A DNA stretch of 64,000 bases from Pseudomonadales bacterium (GCA_022825925.1 JAJDVW010000008.1:1-64000), one strand, 5' to 3'; shown: positions 1 through 9,142, counted from the first letter of the stretch. The notes: generated from the sequence alone by a model not told the origin. A program made the numbers and translations.

Positions 1-27
1 TAGCTGTTGCCCATGCCGCCGCCCGCC

Positions 28-73
28 GCTTGACATGCGCGCACCCTAGCGCCGACGGGCTATGATGTCAAGC
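28..73. repeat. 9-bp inverted repeat in gene-free left edge
   Basis: The first 133 bases hold no recognisable gene. They contain GCTTGACAT (28-36) and its exact complement ATGTCAAGC (65-73), separated by 28 bases, followed by a tandem CCCTCCCTCAG (80-90 and 92-102). The repeat sits just downstream of the truncated TonB receptor remnant, so it could be the scar or end of whatever removed the rest of that gene. It could equally be a weak hairpin. No transposase is visible. Confidence 0.35.
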
Positions 74-133
74 GCAAGGCCCTCCCTCAGACCCTCCCTC
101 AGTCATCAATGAAGGCGCAGGGGGGGCGAGTAG

Positions 134-391
134 TTACGACAGGCCCTTGATCAGATCGAGGACGGTCGGTGCGCCGTCGTTGGCGAGTTCGTCGCGGGTC
201 AGCGTGGTGACCGGCAACGGCGCGTCTTCCGGGGTGCCCTTGATGTAGGAGCCCGTCACGACGATTTCCTCGACCTGTGCGCCGGCGGCGTCGTCTTCGG
301 CCTGGACGACCGGGAGGACGAGCAGCATCGCAGCCGCGAACACGGACGCGAGGACAGCAGGGGCACGTCGGCCCGTACCTGGTGTCTGCAT
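134..391 (-). pseudogene. TonB-dependent receptor, N-terminal remnant (85 aa)
   Basis: The first 85 codons of a TonB-dependent outer-membrane receptor are present, then a TAA stop. From the ATG at 391 there is a signal peptide (hydrophobic stretch VLASVFAAAMLLVLPVVQA), a TonB box (VEEIVVTGS) and the start of the plug domain (APLPVTTLTRDEL). Complete receptors have 700-1000 residues, so the rest of the plug and the entire barrel are missing, and nothing receptor-like follows downstream in any frame. A sigma70-like promoter lies upstream at 498-526, so the remnant may still be transcribed. An upstream in-frame start at 478 would add an Arg/Pro-rich segment unlike a signal peptide and was rejected. 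What is seen is a truncation; loss of function is inferred. Confidence 0.8.
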
Positions 392-497
392 ATTGGATGT
401 CTCGAGAAGTGAGTTTGCTTTAGGGAGTGCCCGCTCGGGCGGTCGTCCGGGTCGCCCCTCTCCGGCGCACCGGCCCACCGCTGTCGAGCGGCGGCAA

Positions 498-526
498 ATG
501 ATAGTGCATACATCCCGCTAAGCCAA
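498..526 (-). promoter_or_regulatory. sigma70-like promoter for the TonB receptor remnant
   Basis: Read on the minus strand, TTGGCT (complement of 521-526) is followed after exactly 17 bases by TATCAT (complement of 498-503). It is the best sigma70 match in the 392-709 gap, and the A+T content rises locally. Transcription would start near 491 and give a leader of about 100 bases before the ATG at 391. The rest of this 318-base gap holds only a GC-rich imperfect hairpin (610-635, GGGAGC/GCTCCC) downstream of hisG, without a T-run. Confidence 0.4.
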
Positions 527-709
527 TGAACTTGAAGTGTATTGGGCTCTCTCAACGGTGGCCGTGCCGGTTCGGTGGCGCCGCCGTTCGGAAGGCGCCA
601 AGGCGCCCCGGGAGCCTTCGGCCGGGGAAGCTCCCTCGGCCGCTGACGCGTAAGGAAGTGTTGGCGTTCCCCCTTCGGCGGATGCGTACTTCCATGCAAG
701 GCCGAGCGA

Positions 710-1585
710 TCAGTCGATGATCTTCCCGATCGGATACTCGACGATGCCGCGCGCCCCGGCGGCCTTGAGCTGCGGGACGAGGGTGCGCACGACGGACTCG
801 TCGATGATCGTGTTGAGCGCGATCCAGCCCTCGTCGGAGAGCCGGGAGATGGTCGGGGTCTGCAGCGCCGGAAGCAGCCCGGTGATCGCGTCGAGGTCGT
901 CCCGCCGCGCGTTCAGCATGAGGCCCACCTTGCCCTCCGCCGCCAGGCAGGAGCGCAGCATGAGCGCGATGTTGTCGAGCTTCTCGACTTTCCAGGGATC
1001 GTCCATGGCGGCCCGGTTGGCGATCAGCCGCGGCGTGCTCGCCAGCACTTCGTCGACGATGCGCAGGTTGTTCGCCCGAATCGAACTGCCGGTCTCCGTC
1101 ACTTCGACGATGGCGTCGGCGAGACGCGGCGGCTTGGCCTCGGTGGCGCCCCAGGAGAACTCGACCCGCGCCTCGATGCCGTGGCGCTCGAGGTAGGTGC
1201 GCGTGATACGCACTACCTCCGTCGCGATGCGCTTTCCGTCGAGGTCCGAAGCCTGCCGTACGGGGGAGTCCGCCGGGACGCAGAGCACCCAACGCGCAGG
1301 GCGCCGGCTGACCTTCGAGAAGCGCAGTTCGCAGAGCTCCCGCACGTCGGCGCCGGTCTCCAACACCCAGTCGTGACCGGTGATGCCGGCGTCGAGCACG
1401 CCCTGCTCCACGTAGCGCGCCATCTCCTGCGCGCGCACCATGAGGCAGTCGATCTCGGCGTCGTCGATGTTCGGATAGTAGGAGCGCGAGGAGAACGTGA
1501 TCCGGTAGCCGGCGCGCTCGAAGAGTTCGCGCGTGGCCTCCTGCAGGCTCCCGGCCGGGATGCCGAGCTTGAGGACGTCGCTCAC
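710..1585 (-). CDS. hisG: ATP phosphoribosyltransferase, long form (HisG)
   Basis: This enzyme catalyses the first committed step of histidine biosynthesis, condensing ATP with PRPP to give phosphoribosyl-ATP. The 291-residue product has the long-form signatures: [14 protein letters not shown] at the N-terminus, DAGITGHDW, the PRPP-binding region [16 protein letters not shown] near residue 165, and a C-terminal ACT-like regulatory domain ending EYPIGKIID. Because it is long-form it should not need a separate HisZ and should be feedback-inhibited by histidine (family knowledge). The GTG start at 1585 overlaps the hisI stop as GTGA, with GGAGG just upstream inside hisI. The two genes are therefore translationally coupled and stand apart from any other his gene in this window. 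Confidence 0.95.
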   Translation of the reverse strand: MSDVLKLGIPAGSLQEATRELFERAGYRITFSSRSYYPNIDDAEIDCLMVRAQEMARYVEQGVLDAGITGHDWVLETGADVRELCELRFSKVSRRPARWVLCVPADSPVRQASDLDGKRIATEVVRITRTYLERHGIEARVEFSWGATEAKPPRLADAIVEVTETGSSIRANNLRIVDEVLASTPRLIANRAAMDDPWKVEKLDNIALMLRSCLAAEGKVGLMLNARRDDLDAITGLLPALQTPTISRLSDEGWIALNTIIDESVVRTLVPQLKAAGARGIVEYPIGKIID

Positions 1586-1968
1586 GACCGGCCTCCGTAG
1601 ACCTCCGCGGGATCGAACACCCGCTCCGCGATCACCGAGGGGGCGCCGGTCCCGGGATCGATCTCGCGGAAAAAACAGCTCGCGTAGCCCTCGTGGCAGG
1701 CGGCGCCGCCGACCTGCTCCACCTTGACGAGAATGGCGTCCGCGTCGCAGTCGTAGAAGACCTGCCTGACGTGCTGCACGTGGCCGCTGGTCTCGCCCTT
1801 GCGCCAGAGCTGTTGGCGACTGCGGCTGAAGTAGCACACCCGCCCGGTGCGGAGGGTCTCCGCCCACGCGTCGGCGTTCATCCACGCGAGCATCAGCACG
1901 GCGCCGGTTTCCGCGTCCTGTGCAATGGCCGGCAACAGGGGGGACTTCTCGAAATCGGGACCGTCCAT
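1582..1968 (-). CDS. hisI: phosphoribosyl-AMP cyclohydrolase (HisI)
   Basis: This 128-residue enzyme opens the adenine ring of phosphoribosyl-AMP, the third step of histidine synthesis. The hallmark motifs are present: MNADAW, the [19 protein letters not shown] block, the metal site YDCDADA and the zinc-binding C...H...SCF region near the C-terminus. It is monofunctional, with no HisE (PRA-PH) domain after VYGGRS, unlike the HisIE fusion of enteric bacteria. The ATG at 1968 (MDGPDFEKS) was chosen because upstream codons are Arg/Pro-rich and unconserved in character. It is the promoter-proximal gene of a hisI-hisG pair and is divergent from yqgE. Confidence 0.93.
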   Translation of the reverse strand: MDGPDFEKSPLLPAIAQDAETGAVLMLAWMNADAWAETLRTGRVCYFSRSRQQLWRKGETSGHVQHVRQVFYDCDADAILVKVEQVGGAACHEGYASCFFREIDPGTGAPSVIAERVFDPAEVYGGRS

Positions 1969-2103
1969 GGGGCCTGCGCTCCGGGGCGCCCGTGCCGGGA
2001 GGGCGCGAATGCTATAGGGACGGCGGGACGGTGTCGAATGAACCGCGCCGGACCGCAGCTGGCGACCTTGTGGCGTCCCGTCTCCAGTTCGTATCATCGC
2101 GCG

Positions 2104-2664
2104 GTGGAGCACAGGTCACTCAAGAACCGCTTTCTCCTCGCGATGCCGAGCATGCGCAGCTTCGGGGACTACTTCAGCGACACGATCACCTACGTCTGCC
2201 GCCACAACCGCGAAGGCGCCCTCGGCCTCGTGGTGAACCGGCCGCTGTCCATGACGGTGGGCGAGCTGCTGGGGCAACTGGAGCTGCCGTGTTCCATCGA
2301 CCCGTCGACGCACCTGATCGAAGGTGGCCCGGTGCGCGGCGACTGCGCCTTCATCCTCCACACGAACGACGTCGAGTGCGACCACACCGTGCGGGTGGGC
2401 AACGCCCTCGCCCTCACCACCGAGATGGAGATGCTCGAGGCGATCGGGCGCGGCGAGGGTCCGCGGCAGTACCTGATCGCCCTCGGCTACGCCGGGTGGG
2501 GGGAGGGACAGCTCGAGCGCGAGATGGACGCCAACACCTGGCTGACGTGCCCGAGTTCCAAGACCGTCATCTTCGACATCCCGTTCGAAGATCGCGTCGA
2601 CTCGGCCGCCCGCCTGCTCGGCATCGACTTTTCGCTCATGTCGGGCCACAGCGGCAACGCCTGA
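2104..2664 (+). CDS. yqgE: YqgE/AlgH family protein
   Basis: This is a 186-residue YqgE/AlgH (DUF179) protein, matching the usual length of about 187. Typical blocks are [12 protein letters not shown] at the start, [26 protein letters not shown], and the [18 protein letters not shown] segment. The biochemical role is not established in the family; AlgH was named for an effect on alginate regulation in Pseudomonas. The GTG at 2104 was chosen because the conserved N-terminus ([13 protein letters not shown]) begins upstream of the first in-frame ATG (2143). It sits 11 bases before ruvX, the usual yqgE-ruvX arrangement of Gammaproteobacteria, and is divergent from hisI. Confidence 0.93.
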   Translation: MEHRSLKNRFLLAMPSMRSFGDYFSDTITYVCRHNREGALGLVVNRPLSMTVGELLGQLELPCSIDPSTHLIEGGPVRGDCAFILHTNDVECDHTVRVGNALALTTEMEMLEAIGRGEGPRQYLIALGYAGWGEGQLEREMDANTWLTCPSSKTVIFDIPFEDRVDSAARLLGIDFSLMSGHSGNA

Positions 2665-2675
2665 CCCCGGCGGTC

Positions 2676-3050
2676 GTGGCGCACCTCGCGTTCGACTTCG
2701 GCGAGAAGACCATCGGCGTCGCGGTGACGGAACCCCGCGCCGGCACGGCCTCACCGCTCGGCACGGTTCGTGCCCGCAACGGGGTTCCCGCCTGGGACGC
2801 CCTCGATGCCCTGGTCCGGGAGTGGCGCCCGGAGGGTCTCGTCGTCGGACTGCCCCTCAACATGGACGACACGGAGAGCGAGATGTCCATCGCCGCGCGG
2901 CGCTTCGGCGACCGCCTCGAGGAGCGGTACGGGACGGCGGTGGCCTTCGCCGACGAGCGTCTCTCCACGTTCGAGGCGGTCGGTCGCGGCGGCGGTCACG
3001 CGACTGCCGCGCAGGTGATCGCCGAAACCTGGCTCGGCACGCTGCCGTAG
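2676..3050 (+). CDS. ruvX: Holliday junction resolvase-like RuvX (YqgF)
   Basis: This is a 124-residue RNase H-fold protein. It shows the catalytic start FDFGEKTIGVAV (first Asp), VVGLPLNMDD, DERLST (second acidic cluster) and the C-terminal AAQVIAETWL. Members are implicated in pre-16S rRNA 5'-end maturation and were named as putative Holliday junction resolvases. The GTG at 2676 is the only start that gives the proper N-terminus, since there is no in-frame ATG before the DFGEK motif. It follows yqgE by 11 bases and is very probably cotranscribed with it. Confidence 0.92.
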   Translation: MAHLAFDFGEKTIGVAVTEPRAGTASPLGTVRARNGVPAWDALDALVREWRPEGLVVGLPLNMDDTESEMSIAARRFGDRLEERYGTAVAFADERLSTFEAVGRGGGHATAAQVIAETWLGTLP

Positions 3051-3394
3051 GGCGGGGCAGCTTGAAGCGAGCGCGAGCCGAATCCACCGCTCGGACATCG
3101 GCTCCTTCCCGTTGCGACCGCAAAACGGGCCCCAGCTTGGCGGCCGGCTCCAGGAACCGTCGCCGGTTGCGTTACCATGCCGGGCCATGTCCCCCTGATC
3201 GCGAAGGTGCCCGTCGGGTGGGTTGTGCGCTCGTCGATGCGCCGGCGGCGCCTGTTGTCGGCGTGCCGTGTCACGAACGCCTCCGCCTTGCGTCAACGCG
3301 TTTGCGCTGCGCCTTGTCACCGCTGGCGGCACGGCACGCGCGTGACATTGCGCCCGGCGAGTCCTCCGGGCGATGCGGATTGGAGCCACGCGCC
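3051..3394. other. 344-base intergenic region, no gene seen
   Basis: This lies between ruvX and the TonB receptor. It has no plausible coding frame: the open frames here are Arg/Cys-rich and unlike proteins. I see no convincing -35/-10 pair, Fur box or rho-independent terminator, although the receptor promoter must lie here or further upstream. Confidence 0.6.
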
Positions 3395-6298
3395 ATGCGG
3401 AAACGTCAACCCTGGACAGGCCTTGCCGCGGCGCTCGCGACGGGTATCGTCTCCGTCTCCGCGCACGCCGAGCGCGACGACCATCGACACGACGAGATCG
3501 AAGAGATCGTCGTGACCGGGTCCCACCTGCACCGCGCGCACCTGGTGAGTTCGAGTCCCGTCACGGAAATCGACGCGGACGAGCTGCTCTTCCAGGGCAC
3601 CGTGCGCGTCGAGGACATGGTCCGCACGCTCCCGCAGGTGTTCTCCGGACAGAACACCAGCCAGTCGAACGGCGCCACGGGTACCGCGAACCTGAACCTG
3701 CGCAACCTCGGCACGCTGCGCACGCTCGTGCTGGTGAACGGCCGGCGCCTGCCGATCGGGTCGCCGCTGCAGGGCGGGGGCGCGGACGTGAACCAGATCC
3801 CGGGCGCCCTGGTCGAGAGCGTGCGGGTGCTGACGGGGGGCGCGTCGGCCGTGTACGGGTCGGACGCCGTGGCCGGCGTCGTCGACTTCCGCATGAAGGA
3901 CGATTTCGAAGGGCTGCGCGTCGACTACCAGTTCAGCCAGTACGGCCACGACAACGACTCGTCCCGCTGGCGCCGCATCGTGCGGGATGCCGGCTATCCG
4001 GTCGCCGAGGGCAGCGCCCGGGACGGCGACACCTCCTACGTGTCCCTCATCCTCGGCGGGAACTTCGACGGCGGCCGCGGCAACGCCACCGCGTATGCGA
4101 CGTACCGCGACATCGAGCCGGTCTGGCAGCGGGACCGGGACTACAGTTCCTGCGCGCTGTCCGACGACACGACGTTCTGCTACGGCTCCTCGACGATCCC
4201 CCAGGGGCGCTTCACGGACTTCGGCCTGTTCGGCGACGACTCCTTCGACTACATCGTGCAGGGCGACGAGTTTGCGGTGCGCCGGGGCGAGACGTTCAAC
4301 TACGGGCCGCTCAACTACTACCAGCGCCCCGACGAACAGTACGCCGCCGGCGTCTTCGCCCACTACGAGCTCGACGGCGGCGCGGAGGCGTTCACCGAAC
4401 TCATGTTCATGGACGACCGGACGCTGTCGCAGATCGCGCCGTCCGGCGCCTTCTTCGTGACCAACACCCTGAGCTGCGGCAACCCCTTCCTGTCGGCGCA
4501 GCAGTTCGAGGCGGTGTGCGGCTCCTTCGGACTGACCGCCGAGGACGAGCAGACGGTGTACATCGGACGGCGCAACGTGGAGGGCGGCAACCGCCAGCAG
4601 GACCTCCGCCACACGACGTTCCGGGGTGTCTTCGGCCTGCGTGGGGACGTGTGGAGCCACTGGGGCTATCACGCCTTCCTGCAGTACGCAGAGGTCAGCA
4701 TGGAGAACACGTACCTCAACGATCTCGGCACGACGCGCATCCGCCGCGCCCTCGACGCCGTGCGGCATCCGGACACCGGACAGACGGTGTGCCGCTCGGC
4801 GCTCGACGGCTCGGACCCCGGCTGCGTGCCCTGGAACATCTTCCAGACGGGCGGCGTCACCCAGGGGGCGCTCGACTACATCGTGCTGCCGCTCTTCGCC
4901 CGGGGCACGAGCGACCAGTGGGTCGCGTCGGCCCACCTGACGGGCGACCTCGGCGAGTACGGCATCGCGCTGCCGATGGCGGAGGAGGGCGTGGCCGTCG
5001 CGTTCGGGATGGAGTTTCGCGAGGAGAACCTCGACTTCAACCCGGACCAGAACTTCCGCGCCGGCGAGGGCGCGGGCCAGGGGGGCGCCACGAACCCGGT
5101 GAGCGGCGGATACGACGTGCTGGAGCTGTTCGCCGAGGCCAACGTCCCGCTGGTGGAGGGGCGTCCGTTTGCCGAGGAGCTTCGACTCGACCTCGGGTTC
5201 CGGTACTCCGACTACGACTACGGAATCTCGACGGACACCTTCGGCGCGCGCGCCGGCTGGGCGGTCAACCCGGCGATCAAGTTCCGCGCCAGCGTGCAGC
5301 GCGCCCTGCGCGCGGCGAACGTCCGGGAGCTCTTCCAGCCCCAGGGCTTCAACCTGTTCGACATGACCGCGGACCCCTGCGGCGGCCCGGTCGGGAACGG
5401 CATGACGGCGGCCGGACGCACCTTCGAGGAGTGCGCGCGCAGCGGCGTGACGGCCGCGCAGTTCGGCAACATCTCGCACTCCCCGGCCGCGCAGTACAAC
5501 TTCCTGCAGGGCGGCAATCCGAACCTCGAACCGGAAGCGGCGGACACCTGGTCCGTGGGCGCGGTGTTCTCGCCGGGCTTCCTGCCGGGCGTCGACATCA
5601 CGGTGGACTACTTCCACGTCGAGATCGAGCAGGGCATCGGCAACCTCACGCCCGAGTTCATCCTGAACGAGTGCCTGGACGGCAACCTCGCCCTCTGCGA
5701 GCAGGTCCGGCGGGGGCTGCCGGGCGATCTCTGGATCGGCTCCGACCTGAACGCCAGCGGTCACATCGTGGCGTTGGCCGACAACCTTGCGATCGAGGAG
5801 GTCGCCGGCGTGGACGTCTTCGTGGAGTACGGCTTCGAGGCGGGAGACTTCGGCGGCGTTCGCGTTGCCAACATCCTCTCGTGGATCGAGCGGTGGGACC
5901 AGCAGGAACTCGCGGGCGCGCCGACGGAGTCCTGCGCCGGCAAGTGGGGGTTCGTCTGCGGCTTCCCGACGCCGACGGTCCGGAACAGCCTGCGGATCGT
6001 CTGGACCACGCCCTGGCGGGTCACGGCGACGGCGATGTGGCGCTACCTCGACGAAGCCGAGGACCGCAGTCTGGCCGGCGCGGATCTCGACTCCGCCTCG
6101 TACATCGACCTGGCGGGAATCTGGAAGGTCACGGAGAAGATCGAGGTCCGCGCCGGCGTCAACAACGTCTTCGACCGGGAGCCGCCCATCGTCGGGCAGG
6201 CGGCCGGCCCGTCCATCTTCGGCAACGGCAACACGTTCCCGGGACTCTACGACGCGCTTGGCCGGTACTGGTTCGCCGCGGTGGGGCTGTCGCTGTGA
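3395..6298 (+). CDS. TonB-dependent receptor
   Basis: A 967-residue outer-membrane active-transport receptor. In order it has a signal peptide (MRKRQPWTGL to VSAHA), a TonB box (EIEEIVVTGS, about residues 31-40), a plug domain with the LRNLGTLRTLVLVNGRR block and the SVRVLTGGASAVYGSDAVAGVVDF block, and a long beta-barrel with the familiar late segments RASVQRALRAANVRELF and GNPNLEPEAADTWSVG. The C-terminal strand ends in GLSL rather than an aromatic residue. The substrate cannot be read from sequence; the subfamily resembles the large receptors for complex substrates in marine and xanthomonad-type genomes. It is followed after 13 bases by a HAD phosphatase, so the two may be cotranscribed. 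Confidence 0.92.
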   Translation: MRKRQPWTGLAAALATGIVSVSAHAERDDHRHDEIEEIVVTGSHLHRAHLVSSSPVTEIDADELLFQGTVRVEDMVRTLPQVFSGQNTSQSNGATGTANLNLRNLGTLRTLVLVNGRRLPIGSPLQGGGADVNQIPGALVESVRVLTGGASAVYGSDAVAGVVDFRMKDDFEGLRVDYQFSQYGHDNDSSRWRRIVRDAGYPVAEGSARDGDTSYVSLILGGNFDGGRGNATAYATYRDIEPVWQRDRDYSSCALSDDTTFCYGSSTIPQGRFTDFGLFGDDSFDYIVQGDEFAVRRGETFNYGPLNYYQRPDEQYAAGVFAHYELDGGAEAFTELMFMDDRTLSQIAPSGAFFVTNTLSCGNPFLSAQQFEAVCGSFGLTAEDEQTVYIGRRNVEGGNRQQDLRHTTFRGVFGLRGDVWSHWGYHAFLQYAEVSMENTYLNDLGTTRIRRALDAVRHPDTGQTVCRSALDGSDPGCVPWNIFQTGGVTQGALDYIVLPLFARGTSDQWVASAHLTGDLGEYGIALPMAEEGVAVAFGMEFREENLDFNPDQNFRAGEGAGQGGATNPVSGGYDVLELFAEANVPLVEGRPFAEELRLDLGFRYSDYDYGISTDTFGARAGWAVNPAIKFRASVQRALRAANVRELFQPQGFNLFDMTADPCGGPVGNGMTAAGRTFEECARSGVTAAQFGNISHSPAAQYNFLQGGNPNLEPEAADTWSVGAVFSPGFLPGVDITVDYFHVEIEQGIGNLTPEFILNECLDGNLALCEQVRRGLPGDLWIGSDLNASGHIVALADNLAIEEVAGVDVFVEYGFEAGDFGGVRVANILSWIERWDQQELAGAPTESCAGKWGFVCGFPTPTVRNSLRIVWTTPWRVTATAMWRYLDEAEDRSLAGADLDSASYIDLAGIWKVTEKIEVRAGVNNVFDREPPIVGQAAGPSIFGNGNTFPGLYDALGRYWFAAVGLSL

Positions 6299-6311
6299 GG
6301 GGAGCGCGCGC

Positions 6312-6980
6312 GTGAGAATCGAGGCCGTCCTGTTCGATCTCGACGAGACGCTCCATGCGCGGACCCGGTCGCTGGCGGCCTTCGCGCGCCGCATCTACGT
6401 CGACGCGCTGCCGGGCATTGCCGGGCAGACGTCGGAGGAGGACTTCGTGGAGGCCGTGCTGCGGGGCGACGAGCGCGGCAACCGTCCGCCGGAAGGGCTC
6501 CTGACGTGGCTGGCCAACCGCTTCGACCTGGGCCTGACGGCCGCCGACCTCGTGGAGGTCTACCTCGCGTGGGAGCATCCGGTGCTCTTCGACGACGCGG
6601 AAGAGACGCTGCGCCGCCTGCGTCCCCGCAGGCTCGGCATCGTCACCAACGGATCGGAACGGAGCCAGGCCGCGAAGATCGCCAACAGCGGCCTGGACCG
6701 GTGGACCGACGCGGTGGCCATCTCCGGGGCGCTGGACATGCGCAAGCCGGAGCCCGGCATCTTCGAGGACATCTGCCGCCGCCTCGAGGTGGCGCCCGCG
6801 AGCTGCTTCATGGTCGGAGACGCCCCGGAACACGATGTCGCCGGCGGGCGCGCCGCCGGCATGCGCACGATCTGGGTCGAGCGCGGCCCATGGCCGTCGG
6901 GCCTCGCGCGGGACTACGACGCGTCGGTGGCGCGGTTGTCCGAGGTCGTGCCCATCGTGGAGCGCTGGGACCGCGAGTGA
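6312..6980 (+). CDS. HAD-superfamily hydrolase (YjjG-like nucleotidase type)
   Basis: A 222-residue cytoplasmic haloacid-dehalogenase-fold phosphatase. All four motifs are visible: FDLDETL (nucleophile and acid/base Asp), IVTNGS (motif II), KPEPGIFE (motif III Lys) and MVGDAPEHDVAGG (motif IV), plus an all-helical C1 cap between motifs I and II. The order and the VTNGSERSQ block resemble the YjjG/pyrimidine 5'-nucleotidase branch, but the substrate is uncertain. The GTG start at 6312 gives VRIEAVLFDLDET and lies 13 bases after the receptor stop, preceded by GGGGAG. Confidence 0.9.
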   Translation: MRIEAVLFDLDETLHARTRSLAAFARRIYVDALPGIAGQTSEEDFVEAVLRGDERGNRPPEGLLTWLANRFDLGLTAADLVEVYLAWEHPVLFDDAEETLRRLRPRRLGIVTNGSERSQAAKIANSGLDRWTDAVAISGALDMRKPEPGIFEDICRRLEVAPASCFMVGDAPEHDVAGGRAAGMRTIWVERGPWPSGLARDYDASVARLSEVVPIVERWDRE

Positions 6981-7052
6981 CGCCGGCGTCTTGAGATCGG
7001 GAGGTCGCGCCACCAAACTGGGGACTGGGAAGAGTCACACAAGGAGACCGTC

Positions 7053-7415
7053 ATGCGTGTGCAACTCGCGCTCAACGTTCGCGACCTGGACGCGGCCGTG
7101 GACTTCTACTCCACGATGTTCGGCACGGCCCCGGCCAAGCGGAAGCCGGGCTACGCCAACTTCGCGATCGACGAGCCCCCGCTGAAGCTCGTGCTGTTCG
7201 AGGCGCCCGAGTCGGCGGAACGCCTCAACCATCTCGGCATCGAGGTGTTCGACGACGGTGACGTGCACGAGGCGACGGAGCGCATTCGGGACGGCGGCCT
7301 GCCCCACGAGATCGAGGTCGAGAAGACCTGCTGCCATGCCGTGCAGAACAAGGTCTGGGCGCACGAGCCCGAGGGTCTGCGCTGGGAGTGGTACCGGGTG
7401 CTCGAAGACGCGTAG
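7053..7415 (+). CDS. CadI/ArsI-like glyoxalase-fold metal resistance protein
   Basis: A 120-residue vicinal-oxygen-chelate protein. The sequence RVQLALNVRDLDAAVDFY, AKRKPGYANFAIDEPPLK, LNHLGIEV and KTCCHAVQNKVW is the ArsI/CadI pattern. ArsI cleaves the C-As bond of organoarsenicals and CadI is a cadmium-induced relative (family knowledge). The vicinal Cys pair and the later ligands (His in LNHLG, Glu in WEWY) are kept. The first metal ligand, His in ArsI, is Gln here, as I recall for CadI, so lyase activity is doubtful. The protein ends soon after WEWYRVLEDA, without a Cys-rich tail. No arsR, arsM or efflux gene is adjacent. Confidence 0.85.
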   Translation: MRVQLALNVRDLDAAVDFYSTMFGTAPAKRKPGYANFAIDEPPLKLVLFEAPESAERLNHLGIEVFDDGDVHEATERIRDGGLPHEIEVEKTCCHAVQNKVWAHEPEGLRWEWYRVLEDA

Positions 7416-7471
7416 GCGCCGCGGACGCTCCGGACGCGCGGCGCCCGGAACGTCAGCGCATCTGGTGCGCG

Positions 7472-9142
7472 CTACGCCGCCGCGCCGTTGCGCAGCACCC
7501 GTCCGGGCCGCGTTCCCGTGTGCTCGTCGTCGCGCAGGATGACGTCCCCGTTGCAGACCGTCGCGCGGTAGCCGCGGGCCTTCTGGATCAGCCGTGGGGC
7601 GCCGCCCGGGAAGTCGTGCACGAGTTCCGGCTGGCGCTCCGCGACCCGCTCGAGGTCGATGACGTTCACGTCGGCGCGCTTGCCGGCCTGGAGTACGCCG
7701 CGGTCGTGCAGGCCGATCACCCGGGCCTGGGCGCTCGTCATCTTGCGGACGGCTTCGGCCAGCGTGAAGACGCCGCGCTCGCGATACCAGTGCGACAGCA
7801 GGAAGCTGGTCCAGCCGGAGTCCATGATCTGGCTGACGTGCGCGCCGGCGTCGCCGATGCCCGGCAGGACCCAGTCCTCGGACAGGAAGGCGGGGAGGGC
7901 GTCGAGGTCGAGGTTGAAGAAGCGCACGTGGAACTGCGCCTCGCCGTCGGATTCGAGCATGTACCGGAGCCACGTCTCCACCGGATGCTCGCCCGCGTCC
8001 CGCGCCAGGCTCGCGAGGCTCTCCTCGGAGTCGCGCGTGTAGGCGGGCCGGTCCGTGTCGCCGAGCCAGTAGACGTTTCCGGCCATGGCTTCGAGCTGGG
8101 GGTTGCCGCGCGCTTCCTCGACCAGTTCGCTACGGAAGGCTTCGTCCCGGATTGCCGCCAGGCGCCCTTCGAAGTCCATCGCCCGCAGCTTCTTCCAGGC
8201 CACGCCAGGCAGCAGCGTGCCGCTCTTGATGCTGGACACGAACCCGCCGCTGCGCGGCAGGGTGAGGCCGCTCACGTCCACGCCCTCGGCGCGCATCCGG
8301 GCGATCGCGTCGGCGTACCCGGACCGGCCGTTCTCGCTCGGCACCATCGGAGCGCTGAAGAGCACACGGGTCCCGGCGTGTACGCCCTGCTCGGTGATGA
8401 GCGCCATCTCCTCGTCGAGGTTCGCGTAGTTCAGGACGAACTGCAGGATGCCGTTGTGCTTGCCGACCGCCCTGGCGATGGCGGCGAGCTCCGCGCTCTC
8501 GGCGAACGTGCCGGGGATCGAACGTCCGTCGGGGAGCACGTGGGCGGGCAGGCGATTCGACGAGAAACCGATGGCTCCTTCCTTCACGGAGTTGCCGACC
8601 AGTTCGGCGATCTGGCGAATCTCGTCTTCCGTCGGCTGGCCGTCGATCGCGCGCTCGCCCATGACGTAGAAGCGCGACGCGCAGTGGCCGACGAGGCCGA
8701 TGATGTTGATCGCGGGGTCGAGCTTCTCGATCGAGTCGAGGTACTCGCCGTAGGACACCCAGTCCCACGCCAGGCCGTTCAGGATCGCGTCCTTCGGGAT
8801 GTCCTCGACCGTCTCCATCATGCCCGCCAAAAAGTCCCGGTCGGCGGGCTTGCAGGGCGCGAACGTCACGCCGCAGTTGCCGAAGAGGGCGGTGGTCACG
8901 CCGTGCCACGAGACGGGCGTCAGCAGCGGATCCCACCCCGCCTGGGCGTCGAAGTGGGTGTGCAGGTCGACGAAGCCCGGGGTGACCGCATGGCCTTCGG
9001 CGTCGATTTCCTCGCGACCCCTGCCGTCGACTTCGCCGACGGCGGAGATCGTGTCGCCGTCGATGGCGATGTCGCCTTCGGTCGGTTCGTTGCCGAGTCC
9101 GTCGACGATCAGCCCGTTGCGGATGACGAGATCGTGAGCCAT
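7472..9142 (-). CDS. N-acyl-D-amino-acid deacylase-like amidohydrolase
   Basis: A 556-residue amidohydrolase-superfamily enzyme of the D-aminoacylase branch, expected to hydrolyse an N-acyl or related amide. The metal motif DLHTHFDAQ (His61, His63) is followed by GNCGVTF with the zinc-bridging Cys90 typical of D-aminoacylases, and later by GDAGAHVSQ carrying the catalytic Asp. The C-terminal beta-sandwich ends with VCNGDVILRDDEHTG. The ATG at 9142 (MAHDLVIRNG) is preceded by GGGGGAC, which supports it over an upstream in-frame codon. A clear paralogue lies at 41477-43135. It appears monocistronic on the minus strand, facing the cadI-like gene. Confidence 0.88.
   Translation of the reverse strand: MAHDLVIRNGLIVDGLGNEPTEGDIAIDGDTISAVGEVDGRGREEIDAEGHAVTPGFVDLHTHFDAQAGWDPLLTPVSWHGVTTALFGNCGVTFAPCKPADRDFLAGMMETVEDIPKDAILNGLAWDWVSYGEYLDSIEKLDPAINIIGLVGHCASRFYVMGERAIDGQPTEDEIRQIAELVGNSVKEGAIGFSSNRLPAHVLPDGRSIPGTFAESAELAAIARAVGKHNGILQFVLNYANLDEEMALITEQGVHAGTRVLFSAPMVPSENGRSGYADAIARMRAEGVDVSGLTLPRSGGFVSSIKSGTLLPGVAWKKLRAMDFEGRLAAIRDEAFRSELVEEARGNPQLEAMAGNVYWLGDTDRPAYTRDSEESLASLARDAGEHPVETWLRYMLESDGEAQFHVRFFNLDLDALPAFLSEDWVLPGIGDAGAHVSQIMDSGWTSFLLSHWYRERGVFTLAEAVRKMTSAQARVIGLHDRGVLQAGKRADVNVIDLERVAERQPELVHDFPGGAPRLIQKARGYRATVCNGDVILRDDEHTGTRPGRVLRNGAAA

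Noticed and set aside
30-66. Promoter TTGACA (30-35) with TATGAT (61-66)
   Set aside because: The spacer is 25 bases, too long for sigma70, and no gene starts downstream on the plus strand. The bases are better explained by the inverted repeat.
610-635. Rho-independent terminator after hisG
   Set aside because: The GGGAGC/GCTCCC hairpin is imperfect with a long loop and has no T-run on the minus strand.
3317-6394. Long antisense open frame across the TonB receptor
   Set aside because: It is a GC-driven shadow frame: very rich in Arg, Val and His, with no domain, and the plus-strand frame is a clear receptor.
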